Positions 28,074 to 37,956 of a stretch of 64,000 bases of DNA are shown here, one piece after another. Each line of letters starts with the position of its first letter. Position 1 is the stretch's first letter. The translations under genes were made by a program, and so were the position numbers. Source of the DNA: an uncultured Flavobacteriales bacterium (GTDB lineage Bacteria; Bacteroidota; Bacteroidia; Flavobacteriales_G; Salibacteraceae); the NCBI GenBank assembly GCA_905479105.1, contig CAJQLE010000001.1, forward strand, positions 124,001 to 188,000, given 5' to 3'. The notes beneath the pieces are model-generated. The model saw nothing but the letters and a program-made list of their open reading frames with translations. It was not told where the DNA came from and searched no databases.

Positions 28074-30665
28074 TTGAAGGTGCATTTAAAGAACCATAAT
28101 CGTGTATTTTTATTGGTGCTTAAACAAATCTGTTTCATTTTATTCGTTGTATTCAATTCAACTACGTTTGCACAAGGACCAGCATCGAATTGGTACTTTG
28201 GATTGCGCGCTGGAATAAGGTTTGACAACCTTGAACCAAATACATTATTGGATAGTGAAATGAGGGCATTTGAAGGCTGCACTTCCTATTCATCAGAAAG
28301 TGGCAATCTTTTATTTTATTCCAATGGTGACACTGTCTGGAACAGGAATCACCAACCGATGCCAAATGGCACAGGACTACAAGGACATCCTTCAGCAACC
28401 CAATCGGTTGCCTTTTGCCAATTACCAAACACCAATTCAAAATATTTTATTTTTACTACAGATGGTTTTGATTTAAACGTAGGATTGAGATACTCTGTAA
28501 TAGACATGGACTTGGACGGAGGATTGGGAGATATTGTTGTTGGGCAAAAAAACATAATAGTTTTAGATTCAGTCACTGAAAAGCTTGGTATTATTGAAAA
28601 ATGCGACAAATCAGGTTATTGGGTGATTACCAACCAAACGCTCGGGAACACAATTTTCACGTATTCCATAGATAGCAATGGCTTAGATACAAATGCAAAT
28701 GTCAGTCAAGGGCAAATTTCCTATTCGTCACTCGGGGCAAAATTTGGATACTTACGAATCTCTTCGAAAGGTAATTATGTTGCATTGTGTCATGAAATGA
28801 AACATAAAGTAGAATTATTTCAATTCGATAATCAAACTGGGCTATTATCGAATCCTATTGTTATTCAAACGCCCAACCTTATCAACCTTCCTGCACAGAG
28901 TAAACCATACGGTGCTGAATTTTCGCCCGATGAAGAGATTTTATACATTACTCCCAGAAATGGATTTGAGGGTTACATTGCGCAATACAGTATTTCAATT
29001 TATGACTCAACCACCATCAAGGCTTCTGAATTAATTTTAAAAGATTCAATTTGGACTGGTGCTTTGCAACTCGGTCCAGATGGACACATATATGGGTCTA
29101 GTTTATATCATCTTTTTGAAATAGAGAATCCAAATGGAATTGGTTCTGCAGCTAACTTGATCGAATCTGCAGTTTATTTAGGTGGAAGACCAGCATATGA
29201 CGGCTTACCCAACTTTGTTGCTTCAGATATTGTTCCTCCAATTCCAAACATTCAAATATGCATAGGCGACAGCATCGCATTTGACTACGAACAGGAGTGC
29301 GCCATCTCCTACTTTTGGAATTTTGACGATCCCGGTTCAGGAAGTTCAAATACCAGCAGTTTTAGTAATCCAGTGCATACGTTCTCAGATACCGGTAATT
29401 TTAATGTCCAATTGATTGTACAATACCCGACATTATCTGATACTTTCTCAAATATTATAACCGTTGTTTTGCCACCAGCACCGGGCGTACTTAAAGACAC
29501 AACTTATCTTTGCTCTACTCAACCTACTTACCTATCTGCCTTTCAATTCGGAGCAGAATACACTTGGGAAAATGGAAGTGATAGTTCAGCTATTTTGGTA
29601 AATGATACAGGCTGGTATGTATGCACCATTTACAATGCTTGCACAACCATTATCGACAGTTCATTCGTTCGATTTGTAGAGCCGTTGAATATTGATTTAG
29701 GGATAGACACATTTTTGTGTGATTCAGCAATAATAGCGCTGAATGCCTTTAGTGCAGCAAACGTTGAGTCAGTTATGTGGAGTACAGGCGACACCGCAAG
29801 TGCAACACTTGAAATCTCTCATTCTGAATTAGAGCCGTTTTCTGTTTATTGGCTCACCGCCACCAATGCTTGTGGCACTTCTAGTGACACCATTCGCATT
29901 GAGTTCTTGGCACAACCCGATGTTTCGTGGTTCAGCGATTCGGTGCTGTGCGATCAGTTGGAAGCTACCATTGCCAATCCGCAGCAAGACAGCGTAACTT
30001 ATTTCATCACCTACACCACAGATGACGTGCTCAACGATACTTTGGATGAACCTTGGCGCATTGATACCTTCGGCTTGTATTACCTGCATGCTTTCAACCG
30101 CTGCGACACGGTGGTGAAACGGGCCTTCCTTTCACCCTTCAACGCCATTGATGTTTCGCTGGGGGCTGATACGGTTCTTTGCCCTGGCGACTCTGCAGTG
30201 TTGAATGCCTTTTGGCCTTCGTCAAGCTATGTGTGGAGCGATGGGTCAACCGACAGCATTTTGGTTGTGAGCCACGATGATTTGTTGGGCGCAGGATCAG
30301 AAATGTATTCGGTAACCATTACCAATGGTGCATGCCAGCGCACTGCCTCGCGCTCGGTGAGCATTGAAGATTTGCTGTGCGACACATCCAACTGCAAATT
30401 CTCTATACCCAATGTGTTTTCACCCAATGCCGATGGCATCAATGACGTGCTCAAAATTTCGAATACATGCTCCAGCGTTTCGTTTTCTGTAGACATATAC
30501 AACCGCTGGGGGCAATTAATTTTTTCTGACCAACGTGCCCAAGGCAATACAACCATCAAATGGGATGGATATATAAACGGAGCTGTGGCATCGGAAGGAA
30601 CGTACTTCGTCATCATTCAAGCTGATGATCGGGTGCAAAAAGGAAGTTTTTCAGTGGTGAGATGA
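28074..30665 (+). CDS. Large secreted protein with PKD domain and T9SS type B C-terminal domain (paralogue of 22308)
   Basis: An 863-residue surface protein built like the gene at 22308: signal peptide (ends near TTFAQG), N-terminal strand-repeat region (NWYFGLRAGIRFDN, SGNLLFYSNGD), a PKD domain near 400-470 (YFWNFDDPGSG, HTFSDTGNFNVQLIV), cysteine-bearing Ig-like modules, and a type B T9SS domain (PNVFSPNADGINDVLKISN to KGSFSVVR). The start may be TTG 28074 or GTG 28080. The second half, from about 29845, is much closer to the paralogue than the first half and is richer in GC. The ligand is unknown. Confidence 0.86.
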   Translation: MKVHLKNHNRVFLLVLKQICFILFVVFNSTTFAQGPASNWYFGLRAGIRFDNLEPNTLLDSEMRAFEGCTSYSSESGNLLFYSNGDTVWNRNHQPMPNGTGLQGHPSATQSVAFCQLPNTNSKYFIFTTDGFDLNVGLRYSVIDMDLDGGLGDIVVGQKNIIVLDSVTEKLGIIEKCDKSGYWVITNQTLGNTIFTYSIDSNGLDTNANVSQGQISYSSLGAKFGYLRISSKGNYVALCHEMKHKVELFQFDNQTGLLSNPIVIQTPNLINLPAQSKPYGAEFSPDEEILYITPRNGFEGYIAQYSISIYDSTTIKASELILKDSIWTGALQLGPDGHIYGSSLYHLFEIENPNGIGSAANLIESAVYLGGRPAYDGLPNFVASDIVPPIPNIQICIGDSIAFDYEQECAISYFWNFDDPGSGSSNTSSFSNPVHTFSDTGNFNVQLIVQYPTLSDTFSNIITVVLPPAPGVLKDTTYLCSTQPTYLSAFQFGAEYTWENGSDSSAILVNDTGWYVCTIYNACTTIIDSSFVRFVEPLNIDLGIDTFLCDSAIIALNAFSAANVESVMWSTGDTASATLEISHSELEPFSVYWLTATNACGTSSDTIRIEFLAQPDVSWFSDSVLCDQLEATIANPQQDSVTYFITYTTDDVLNDTLDEPWRIDTFGLYYLHAFNRCDTVVKRAFLSPFNAIDVSLGADTVLCPGDSAVLNAFWPSSSYVWSDGSTDSILVVSHDDLLGAGSEMYSVTITNGACQRTASRSVSIEDLLCDTSNCKFSIPNVFSPNADGINDVLKISNTCSSVSFSVDIYNRWGQLIFSDQRAQGNTTIKWDGYINGAVASEGTYFVIIQADDRVQKGSFSVVR

Positions 30666-30683
30666 GTTCTTGGTTCACTGGGT

Positions 30684-30717
30684 GATTGATAATTGGACAG
30701 ATGCTATCGTTAGTCAG
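30684..30717. repeat. Intergenic repeat, copy 2 (short, decayed)
   Basis: This segment reads GATTGATAATTGGACAGATG then CTATCGTTAGTCAG, about 27 of 34 bases alike to 27448-27481 by hand count. It lies in the gap between two convergent genes, as expected of a spreading intergenic repeat. Confidence 0.55.
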
Positions 30718-30824
30718 CCAAAACCAGCACATTCGATCTGAGGAAAGCAACACCTCAAATTCATAAAAAAGAACCGAAACTCATGTATGATTAATTCCGA
30801 ACCTTCAAAGTTTTTAAGCTGATA

Positions 30825-31637
30825 TTACTGAGTGATGATCAATCTAAAGGTTTCTCCAGCGCCATTGTCAGCATCTACATCCATCATATAAATCCCCGCA
30901 GGAACATCATAGTTTAAGCTAACCATTGTTGATGCATTGGAAACAGCTCTATTTGCAATCACCCTTCCTGAAAGATCATATAAAGTGATTTCTAAATTTC
31001 CGGAAGCGCTTGCATTGCTCAATTCAAAACTTCCATCCGATGGATTTGGATAAATTGAAAACGACTGCTTCTTAATGTCTGCAACTCCTACTGGAAAAAC
31101 GTTAATGTCTTGGCATGTTAAACCACATGCATTATCACCATCGAAGGTTGTCAAACACACTTCGTAAACACCTGGAGCATTGTATGTGTAGGATGGATTG
31201 TTAAACGTTGATGTATTACCATCGCCAAATTCCCATAATACTGAAGAAACATTGCCAACCGTAGTTGTATTTGAGAATGAATAAAGATTATTGTCACCAC
31301 GCGTGTATTCAAACGTAGGCTCGCAATTATATTCTACAACAGTCACCGAAAGACAAAAATTATCAAAACAAGGTGGCGTGATGTTTACCAATGACAAACA
31401 GACATCGTAAGTCCCTGGCGCTGAATAGCTATGATCGGGCGTTAAACTTGGAGTTGAGCCATCACCAAAATCCCAAAGGGCAGTTAAAAATTGACCTGAA
31501 GAAGTATTGATACAACTAATATCTAACTGATCTGTTTCAAACGTGAAATCAGCCACACAGCCTTGAGCGTGGGATTGATTGATGAAAACCGCTGTCAATA
31601 AAAGGACAAAAACACTATTGTAGTAAATTGATTTCAT
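30825..31637 (-). CDS. Secreted protein with two PKD domains and T9SS type A sorting domain
   Basis: A 270-residue exported protein. The signal peptide ends near SHAQG. Two PKD domains follow (about residues 28-100 and 108-180), each with a W-x-FGDG core (LWDFGDGS and LWEFGDGN) and a YNAPGVYEVCL type strand. The last 75 residues are a type A T9SS signal beginning FSIYPNPSDGSFEL and ending in ETFRLIITQ. PKD repeats bind polysaccharide or act as spacers in other proteins; here there is no catalytic domain, so an adhesin or scaffold role is a guess. Confidence 0.9.
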   Translation of the reverse strand: MKSIYYNSVFVLLLTAVFINQSHAQGCVADFTFETDQLDISCINTSSGQFLTALWDFGDGSTPSLTPDHSYSAPGTYDVCLSLVNITPPCFDNFCLSVTVVEYNCEPTFEYTRGDNNLYSFSNTTTVGNVSSVLWEFGDGNTSTFNNPSYTYNAPGVYEVCLTTFDGDNACGLTCQDINVFPVGVADIKKQSFSIYPNPSDGSFELSNASASGNLEITLYDLSGRVIANRAVSNASTMVSLNYDVPAGIYMMDVDADNGAGETFRLIITQ

Positions 31638-31776
31638 GGCGATTACATTGGTTGATTTTAAAAAACTTCACACAAAAGAACAAACATTTATGCATTCTTT
31701 GACAATCATGAAAAAAGATCGCGACAACTTCTTTAATGTTAACTCAAAATCTATCAACTGACCATTAAACAACATT

Positions 31777-31784
31777 TACATTTG
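31777..31784 (+). promoter_or_regulatory. -7 box of ispG
   Basis: TACATTTG matches TAnnTTTG exactly and ends four bases before the ispG ATG (31789), implying a leaderless or nearly leaderless mRNA. No clear -33 box is seen. Confidence 0.5.
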
Positions 31785-31788
31785 CCGC

Positions 31789-33738
31789 ATGCAAACTGAC
31801 GTAAACATCGAGGCTGAAAAGCGCTATTGCAACAGCCTCACCTCTTTTAGCCGCTTCAAAACCATTGAAGTAAATATCGGTTCATTGAAAATGGGCGGTG
31901 ATAATCCGATCCGTATTCAGTCGATGACGACCACCGATACGATGGACACCGAAAAAACGGTAGCCCAAAGCATCCGGATGATTGATGCTGGTTGTGAATT
32001 GGTGCGCATCACAGCTCCAAGTAAAAAAGACGCTGAAAACTTGAAGCAGATCAAAGAAGCTTTGGCTGCTAAAGGCTACATGACTCCGCTTGTTGCTGAC
32101 ATTCATTTCACACCAAACGCAGCTGAAATTGCCGCTACGATTGTCGAAAAAGTGCGCGTAAATCCTGGCAATTATGCCGACAAGAAGAAATTCGAACACA
32201 TCGAATACAACGATGAAACGTACAAAGCAGAGCTAGAAAGAATACGGGAGCGTTTTACGCCTCTTGTGTTGTTGTGCAAAAAACACAACACTGCCATGCG
32301 CATTGGCACAAACCACGGTTCATTAAGCGACCGCATTTTGAGTCGTTATGGAGATACACCACTGGGAATGGTAGAAAGTGCGATGGAGTTTTTAAACATC
32401 TGCCGCGATCATGACTTTCACAATATTGTGCTTTCCATGAAGGCAAGCAACACGCAAGTGATGGTGCAAGCCTACCGTCTCTTGGTAAATCGCATGATGA
32501 ACGAAGGGATGAAATATCCTTTGCATCTTGGAGTAACAGAGGCCGGTGAAGGCGAAGATGGTCGTATAAAATCTGCTGTTGGAATCGGAACATTGCTTGA
32601 AGATGGTTTGGGCGACACCATCCGAGTTTCGTTGACCGAAGAACCTGAATTTGAAATTCCAGTGGCATTTGCCTTGGCAAAACGTTACGAGAATAGAGCC
32701 AACCATGCTCCTATTCCTGAATTGACATCTTATCCGATCAATCCATTTGAATATTCAAGAAGATCATCTGCTGAGGCTGGAAACATTGGAGACCACAATG
32801 TGCCGCGCATCATTCAAGACTTTTCTCAATTAGAAGAAATTAAGCCCGCAAACTTGCATGCCGTAGGCTACAATTACTCTGTGCCATTAGACAAATGGAA
32901 CATTACTGACCAAGCCTGTGATTTTATTTATATCGGTGATTCGTCCATTTCGTTTGAAATTCCTGGAACATTAAGTGTTATTCAAAACGCAGCTGCCTGG
33001 CAAGATAAAGATCGCCACTACCCGATTTTTGAAAGCATAAGCTATGTAGTGGCGGAGAGAAAATCGCCTCTTATCAACTTTGTGAAATCTGACTTAGATG
33101 GCTTGGATATGCCATTGATTGCTGCTTTAAAATCTGATCCTACAGCTGTGTTGATTCTAACCACAGAAAACGAACACGGAATGGCAGAGCAGCGAGCGGC
33201 ATTTTTCAGATTGATGGAAGAAGGATGTAACACTCCGGTTATCATTCAGCGCAGCTACCGGGATTTAGATGAAAATACTTTGCAGCTTTATGCCTCAACA
33301 GATTTGGGAGCTCCATTCATTGATGGATTGGGCGATGGAATTTGGATTGACGCTATAAACTGCGGTAGTAAGAAGATGCTCAACTCATTAGCATTCGGCA
33401 TCTTGCAAGCTACTCGAACGCGTATCTCAAAAACAGAATACATTTCATGTCCTTCATGCGGAAGAACATTGTTTGACCTTCAAGAAACGACTGCCAAAAT
33501 CAGAGCCAGAACGAGCCATTTGAAAGGCATTAAAATTGGCATTATGGGATGCATCGTAAATGGTCCAGGAGAAATGGCCGATGCAGATTATGGATACGTT
33601 GGAACTGGACAAGGAAAAATCACCCTTTACAAAGAAAAAGAAGTAGTGAAGCGTAATGTCCCTGAAAAAGAAGCTGTAGATGAATTAATCGCTCTGATTG
33701 CTGAACATGGCGATTGGATTGAAGTAGCAGAAGCCTAA
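31789..33738 (+). CDS. ispG: (E)-4-hydroxy-3-methylbut-2-enyl-diphosphate synthase IspG
   Basis: Iron-sulfur enzyme of the MEP isoprenoid pathway that converts methylerythritol cyclodiphosphate to HMBPP. The N-terminal TIM barrel has IRIQSMTTTDTMDTEKTVAQ and RVNPGNYADKK. The C-terminal cluster domain has SCPSCGRTL (near 555) and MGCIVNGPGEM (near 588), giving the three [4Fe-4S] cysteines. The length of 649 residues reflects the extra middle domain typical of Bacteroidota, Chlamydiae and plants; E. coli has about 370. It is followed after two bases by a Rossmann-fold gene. Confidence 0.96.
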   Translation: MQTDVNIEAEKRYCNSLTSFSRFKTIEVNIGSLKMGGDNPIRIQSMTTTDTMDTEKTVAQSIRMIDAGCELVRITAPSKKDAENLKQIKEALAAKGYMTPLVADIHFTPNAAEIAATIVEKVRVNPGNYADKKKFEHIEYNDETYKAELERIRERFTPLVLLCKKHNTAMRIGTNHGSLSDRILSRYGDTPLGMVESAMEFLNICRDHDFHNIVLSMKASNTQVMVQAYRLLVNRMMNEGMKYPLHLGVTEAGEGEDGRIKSAVGIGTLLEDGLGDTIRVSLTEEPEFEIPVAFALAKRYENRANHAPIPELTSYPINPFEYSRRSSAEAGNIGDHNVPRIIQDFSQLEEIKPANLHAVGYNYSVPLDKWNITDQACDFIYIGDSSISFEIPGTLSVIQNAAAWQDKDRHYPIFESISYVVAERKSPLINFVKSDLDGLDMPLIAALKSDPTAVLILTTENEHGMAEQRAAFFRLMEEGCNTPVIIQRSYRDLDENTLQLYASTDLGAPFIDGLGDGIWIDAINCGSKKMLNSLAFGILQATRTRISKTEYISCPSCGRTLFDLQETTAKIRARTSHLKGIKIGIMGCIVNGPGEMADADYGYVGTGQGKITLYKEKEVVKRNVPEKEAVDELIALIAEHGDWIEVAEA

Positions 33739-33740
33739 TT

Positions 33741-34403
33741 ATGATTGGAAATAAAAAACACTACCTGATTGCAGGATCAACTGGATTGATTGGAAAGCAA
33801 CTTCTCTCCTTGTTACTCAATGATCCTGAAACTGGAAAAGTGACATCGTTGGTGCGCAAGCCAAGCGGCATAACAAATGAAAAGCTTGAAGAGAAAGCAA
33901 TCAATTGGGATACGTTTACTGATAATGAATTCCCACCAAACGTTGACGCAACATTTTGCTGCTTAGGAACAACCATGGCCAATGCTGGCAGTAAAGACGC
34001 CTTTAGGAAAGTAGATTTTGAATACGTTTCAAAGCTTGCCGTTTTCAGTCAGCGGAAAGACATCCCTCAATTCCATGTAGTTAGCGCAGCTGGTTCAAAT
34101 CCAAATTCAAAGATCTTCTACAACAAGGTCAAAGGTCGTATGGAAGCGGAGATCCAGAAGTTAGATCAATTGAAAAGCATTTATATCTACCGTCCAAGTA
34201 TGCTTCTGGGAGATCGAAAAGAATTCAGATTCGGTGAGTTTGCAGGAAAGGTTTTGATGAAAGGTTTAAGCTTTATCATCCCAAAAAGCTCAAAAGCAAT
34301 TTACGACTCTCAAGTAGCGCATGCCATGCTACATCATGCTGAGCAACCAAAGAAAGGATCGCACATTGTCACCAACGCAGAGATGCTTGATTTAAGTGCA
34401 TAA
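33741..34403 (+). CDS. NAD(P)-binding Rossmann-fold oxidoreductase (HTATIP2/SDR-like)
   Basis: A 220-residue short-chain-type protein with the dinucleotide-binding motif AGSTGLIGKQLL near the N terminus, a D-x-x-F-CCLGTT segment, VVSAAGSNPNSKIFYNKVKGRMEAEI and a YRPSMLLGDRKEFR strand. This is the pattern of atypical extended SDRs such as HTATIP2/YbjT. The substrate is unknown. It begins two bases after ispG, so it is in the same transcript. Confidence 0.85.
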   Translation: MIGNKKHYLIAGSTGLIGKQLLSLLLNDPETGKVTSLVRKPSGITNEKLEEKAINWDTFTDNEFPPNVDATFCCLGTTMANAGSKDAFRKVDFEYVSKLAVFSQRKDIPQFHVVSAAGSNPNSKIFYNKVKGRMEAEIQKLDQLKSIYIYRPSMLLGDRKEFRFGEFAGKVLMKGLSFIIPKSSKAIYDSQVAHAMLHHAEQPKKGSHIVTNAEMLDLSA

Positions 34404-34406
34404 GTC

Positions 34407-34973
34407 TTGGAAGAAGATTACATCAGTATAAAGCATGGACCACGCTTTGAAGGCATGCCATCAACAATTGGAATGTTTGGCGCCATCGGATTTATCATTT
34501 ATGGTTCTTGGCTTATCAGCGAAGATCTTGCCTCAGCCCTCGTGATGTATTTCATTGCGATCGTTTGCATCTTTATTTTTCTGGATTTCCGTGGAGTGAA
34601 TATTGACTTCAAGCGCAACCGTATTCGTCAATACCGTAATATGCTGATGATTCGACATGGAAAGTGGGAAACGCTCAGTGATTTCAAAAAAGTGAGTTTG
34701 ACTTTAGAACAATTCAAAACCATGTCAGCTTCAAGCCTTATCAGTCAAAGCTTTAACAGTAAATCACACGATTCTTACTTCGTGATCTTGGAAGGAGAAG
34801 AAGGCATCATTCCTTTTGAAATTGGAGAATATGAAGCGCACTCATCAGCCAAAAGCACCATGAAGTGGATGGCAGATAAACTCAACATTCCCAGCGAAGA
34901 TTTGTATGGCGAGCGCAAGAAAAAGGCGGCAAAAATTCAAAGTGGCAGAAGAAAGACAGGGAGAAGGAACTAA
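34407..34973 (+). CDS. Two-helix membrane protein of unknown function
   Basis: A 188-residue protein starting with TTG 34407, three bases after the preceding stop; there is no ATG before the membrane segments. Two helices lie at about residues 21-38 and 42-60. After them comes a basic region (FKRNRIRQYRN) and a beta-rich soluble part that resembles bacterial PH-like domains. The C terminus is very basic (ERKKKAAKIQSGRRKTGRRN). I know no function. Confidence 0.75.
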   Translation: MEEDYISIKHGPRFEGMPSTIGMFGAIGFIIYGSWLISEDLASALVMYFIAIVCIFIFLDFRGVNIDFKRNRIRQYRNMLMIRHGKWETLSDFKKVSLTLEQFKTMSASSLISQSFNSKSHDSYFVILEGEEGIIPFEIGEYEAHSSAKSTMKWMADKLNIPSEDLYGERKKKAAKIQSGRRKTGRRN

Positions 34974-35048
34974 GTCTTTTCTAGAATTTAATGCGTGTTC
35001 TTTTAGACTTCATTTATTCAACAGATTGCGTTTTCTTCGTATCACACA

Positions 35049-37151
35049 GTGAATCCACTTGACACACCCATAGAATTTCTGAAAGGCGTTGGCCCAATGC
35101 GAGCCGACCTGCTGAAAAGCGAATTAGGCATTCGCACATTTGCCGATTTAGTTCGCCACTACCCTTTTCGTCACATTGATCGCAGTAAGTTTTACTTGAT
35201 CAGCGAGGTAGATCCAAACGCAGCTTTGGTTCAGGTAAAAGGCAAGTTCATTCGCATCGATAGTATTGGAGCACAGCGAGCTTCACGCATGGTTGGTGCT
35301 TTTCAAGATTCTCAAGGAGGTATAATGGAAGTGGTGTGGTTTAGAAGCTTAACGTGGATCAAACAAAGCATCAAGCCTGACATAGAATATGTGCTGTTTG
35401 GCAAACCCGGAATATTCAACAACAAGCTGCAAATGACGCATCCGGAAATTGAACCGGCAGCCGAATTTGATAAGCCTTTGAAAGGTGGCTTGGAAGGCGT
35501 TTATCCTGTGACGGAAAAATTGAAATCCAGAAAACTAGACAGCCGAGCGATTCGTAATTTGATGCAAACTGCACTTCCTCAAGTGCTTCTTTCGATTGCC
35601 GACACCTTGCCAGCATATATCATCAAGAGGCAAAACCTTTTGCCGATGCGAAAAGCTATCCAAGCTATTCACTTCCCTGAAAATACACAGCAGCTTGCCG
35701 AAGCTCAGCTGACCCTCAAATTTGAGGAGTTGTTCTACGTTCAAATGCGTTTGATGAAAGTGAAGGCATCACGAGAGCAAAATATCAAAGGACTCGTTTT
35801 CACAACAGTTGGAAATCATTTCAACGATTTCTACAACAATCATCTGCCATTTTCTTTAACTGAAGCGCAAAAGCGCGTGGTCAAGGAAATAAGAAAGGAC
35901 ATGGGAAGCAGCCGTCAGATGAATCGCTTGTTACAAGGTGATGTAGGCAGCGGAAAAACCATCGTTGCCTTGCTATGCGCCTTGATTGCGATCGACAACG
36001 GATACCAAGCCGCAATCATGGCACCTACTGAGATCCTATCGCAGCAACACTTCGAAGGGCTGTTTGAATTAGTCTCCGAAATGTCCATCAATGTTGCTCT
36101 ACTCACAGGAAGTTCAAAAACGGCCTACCGCAAAAAACTTCATGCACAATTGGAAAATGGTGAAATCAATCTTTTAATCGGCACACATGCTTTGATCGAG
36201 GACAAGGTGAAATTCAAGAATCTGGGTTTAGTTGTGATAGATGAGCAGCACAGATTTGGCGTGGCACAACGGTCTAAGCTTTGGAAGAAAAACACAGTTC
36301 CACCGCATATTTTAGTCATGACCGCCACACCTATTCCTAGGACGCTAGCAATGACTGTTTATGGTGATTTAGATGTTAGCGTGATTGATGAACTACCGCC
36401 TGGAAGAAAACCGATCAAAACCATTCATCGTTGGGACAGTCACCGCCTTCAGGTTTTTGGGTTTATGAAAGAGCAAATTGCTTTGGGAAGACAAGTCTAT
36501 TTGGTTTATCCGCTGATTGAAGAATCCGAAAAGCTTGACTACAAAGACTTGATGGATGGCCATGAAAGTATTTGTCGTGCGTTTCCCAGACCTGAATATG
36601 AAGTGGCTATTGTGCATGGCAAAATGAAACCTGCCGATAAAGATTTTGAAATGAAGCGCTTCGCTGAAGGTCAATGTCAAATAATGGTGGCAACAACTGT
36701 AATTGAAGTGGGCGTGAATGTGCCCAATGCTTCCGTGATGGTCATTGAAAGTGCCGAACGATTTGGACTTTCTCAATTGCACCAGTTAAGAGGCCGCGTA
36801 GGACGCGGAGCCGATCAGAGTTACTGCATTTTAATGACCGGAAACAAACTAAGCAACGATGGTCGGGTAAGAATGAACACCATGGTGGAAACCAACGATG
36901 GATTCAGAATTTCAGAAGTGGATTTAAAACTTCGCGGACCCGGAGACATTATAGGAACTCAACAAAGTGGAGCACTGGATTTTAATATTGCTGATATTGT
37001 TAAGGACACTGAAATATTGGAAGCATCTAGATCAGAAGCATTATACATTTACGACAATGACCCTACAATGTCACATCCAAGCTTAAGCAGCGTAAAAGCT
37101 CATTTAACTTTGATGATGAAAAATCGACCAAACTGGGGTAGGATCTCATAA
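35049..37151 (+). CDS. recG: ATP-dependent DNA helicase RecG
   Basis: Superfamily 2 helicase that remodels stalled forks and branch-migrates Holliday junctions. The N-terminal wedge/OB domain has LKGVGPMRADLL and HYPFRHIDRS. The helicase has LLQGDVGSGKTIVALL (motif I), VVIDEQHRFGVAQR (motif II, DEQH), MTATPIPRTLAM (motif III) and QLRGRVGRGADQSYC (motif VI). The C-terminal RGPGDIIGTQQSG is specific to RecG. The start is GTG 35049. The length of 700 residues is standard. Confidence 0.97.
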   Translation: MNPLDTPIEFLKGVGPMRADLLKSELGIRTFADLVRHYPFRHIDRSKFYLISEVDPNAALVQVKGKFIRIDSIGAQRASRMVGAFQDSQGGIMEVVWFRSLTWIKQSIKPDIEYVLFGKPGIFNNKLQMTHPEIEPAAEFDKPLKGGLEGVYPVTEKLKSRKLDSRAIRNLMQTALPQVLLSIADTLPAYIIKRQNLLPMRKAIQAIHFPENTQQLAEAQLTLKFEELFYVQMRLMKVKASREQNIKGLVFTTVGNHFNDFYNNHLPFSLTEAQKRVVKEIRKDMGSSRQMNRLLQGDVGSGKTIVALLCALIAIDNGYQAAIMAPTEILSQQHFEGLFELVSEMSINVALLTGSSKTAYRKKLHAQLENGEINLLIGTHALIEDKVKFKNLGLVVIDEQHRFGVAQRSKLWKKNTVPPHILVMTATPIPRTLAMTVYGDLDVSVIDELPPGRKPIKTIHRWDSHRLQVFGFMKEQIALGRQVYLVYPLIEESEKLDYKDLMDGHESICRAFPRPEYEVAIVHGKMKPADKDFEMKRFAEGQCQIMVATTVIEVGVNVPNASVMVIESAERFGLSQLHQLRGRVGRGADQSYCILMTGNKLSNDGRVRMNTMVETNDGFRISEVDLKLRGPGDIIGTQQSGALDFNIADIVKDTEILEASRSEALYIYDNDPTMSHPSLSSVKAHLTLMMKNRPNWGRIS

Positions 37152-37161
37152 AACAAAAACC

Positions 37162-37956
37162 ATGAAAAAAGCATACGCCATCATCAACTTAATCGTCACA
37201 ATCGCCATCGTTTATTGGAATTCCGTTGTCGGAGCAGAAGGTTTAAACGGAGTCAAAATGGCAGAATTGAGCGATAAATATTATAGCCTATTTACTCCCG
37301 CTGGATACGCTTTCAGCATTTGGGGAATCATTTTCATTGGTTTATTAATTCACGCCTATTACCAAATCAAAATGGCCTTTTTCAAAAAAGAACACAGCGG
37401 TTTCTTAGACAAAATGGGGCCATGGCTCATAATCGCCAACGTTCTTAACGGACTTTGGATTTGGGCTTGGCTCACCGAAAGAACAGGTTTAAGTGTGCTG
37501 ATAATGCTTGGACTTTTGATTTCATTGATCATTCTGGTAATCAGATTAAACATGGAACGCTGGGACGCGCCCTTCGTTGTGATTCGAAATATTTGGTGGC
37601 CAATCGTTATCTATTTTGGATGGATTTGTGTTGCTACCATCGCCAACATTTCAGCCTATTTGGTAAAGATTGAATGGCAGTCAGGGTTGGAAGATTCAAC
37701 GTGGTCGATCATCATGATTATCGTAGCGACAGTGCTCAATTTAGCCATGCTCTACTTCAGAAACATGCGAGAATTTGTGGCTGTCGGAATTTGGGCGGTA
37801 GCAGCAATCGCCTATCGACAGTGGGATGTTTATCCGAGTATACAATGGACTGCTGTTGTCTGCTGCGCAGTTTTAGGATTGGCAACAACGTATCATGCCT
37901 ACTTGAATTGGGAAACAAATCCTGCGCACAAAATGCTTAAGAAGCAAAAAGCTTAG
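37162..37956 (+). CDS. TspO/tryptophan-rich sensory-like membrane protein
   Basis: A 264-residue protein with seven or eight hydrophobic helices and many tryptophans. It shows LFTPAGYAFSIWGIIFIGLLIHAYYQ, ANVLNGLWIWAW and a late WAVAAIAYRQWDVYPSIQWTAVVC. This resembles the longer TspO-like proteins seen in many genomes, which share the PAxYxFSIW motif with true TspO but are longer. Porphyrin or lipid binding is known only for short TspO. It follows recG by ten bases and overlaps the convergent FAD oxidoreductase by four bases at its end. Confidence 0.72.
   Translation: MKKAYAIINLIVTIAIVYWNSVVGAEGLNGVKMAELSDKYYSLFTPAGYAFSIWGIIFIGLLIHAYYQIKMAFFKKEHSGFLDKMGPWLIIANVLNGLWIWAWLTERTGLSVLIMLGLLISLIILVIRLNMERWDAPFVVIRNIWWPIVIYFGWICVATIANISAYLVKIEWQSGLEDSTWSIIMIIVATVLNLAMLYFRNMREFVAVGIWAVAAIAYRQWDVYPSIQWTAVVCCAVLGLATTYHAYLNWETNPAHKMLKKQKA

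Noticed and set aside
31789-33738. IspG of 649 residues as a possible fusion
   Set aside because: The extra middle domain is well known in Bacteroidota, Chlamydiae and plants.
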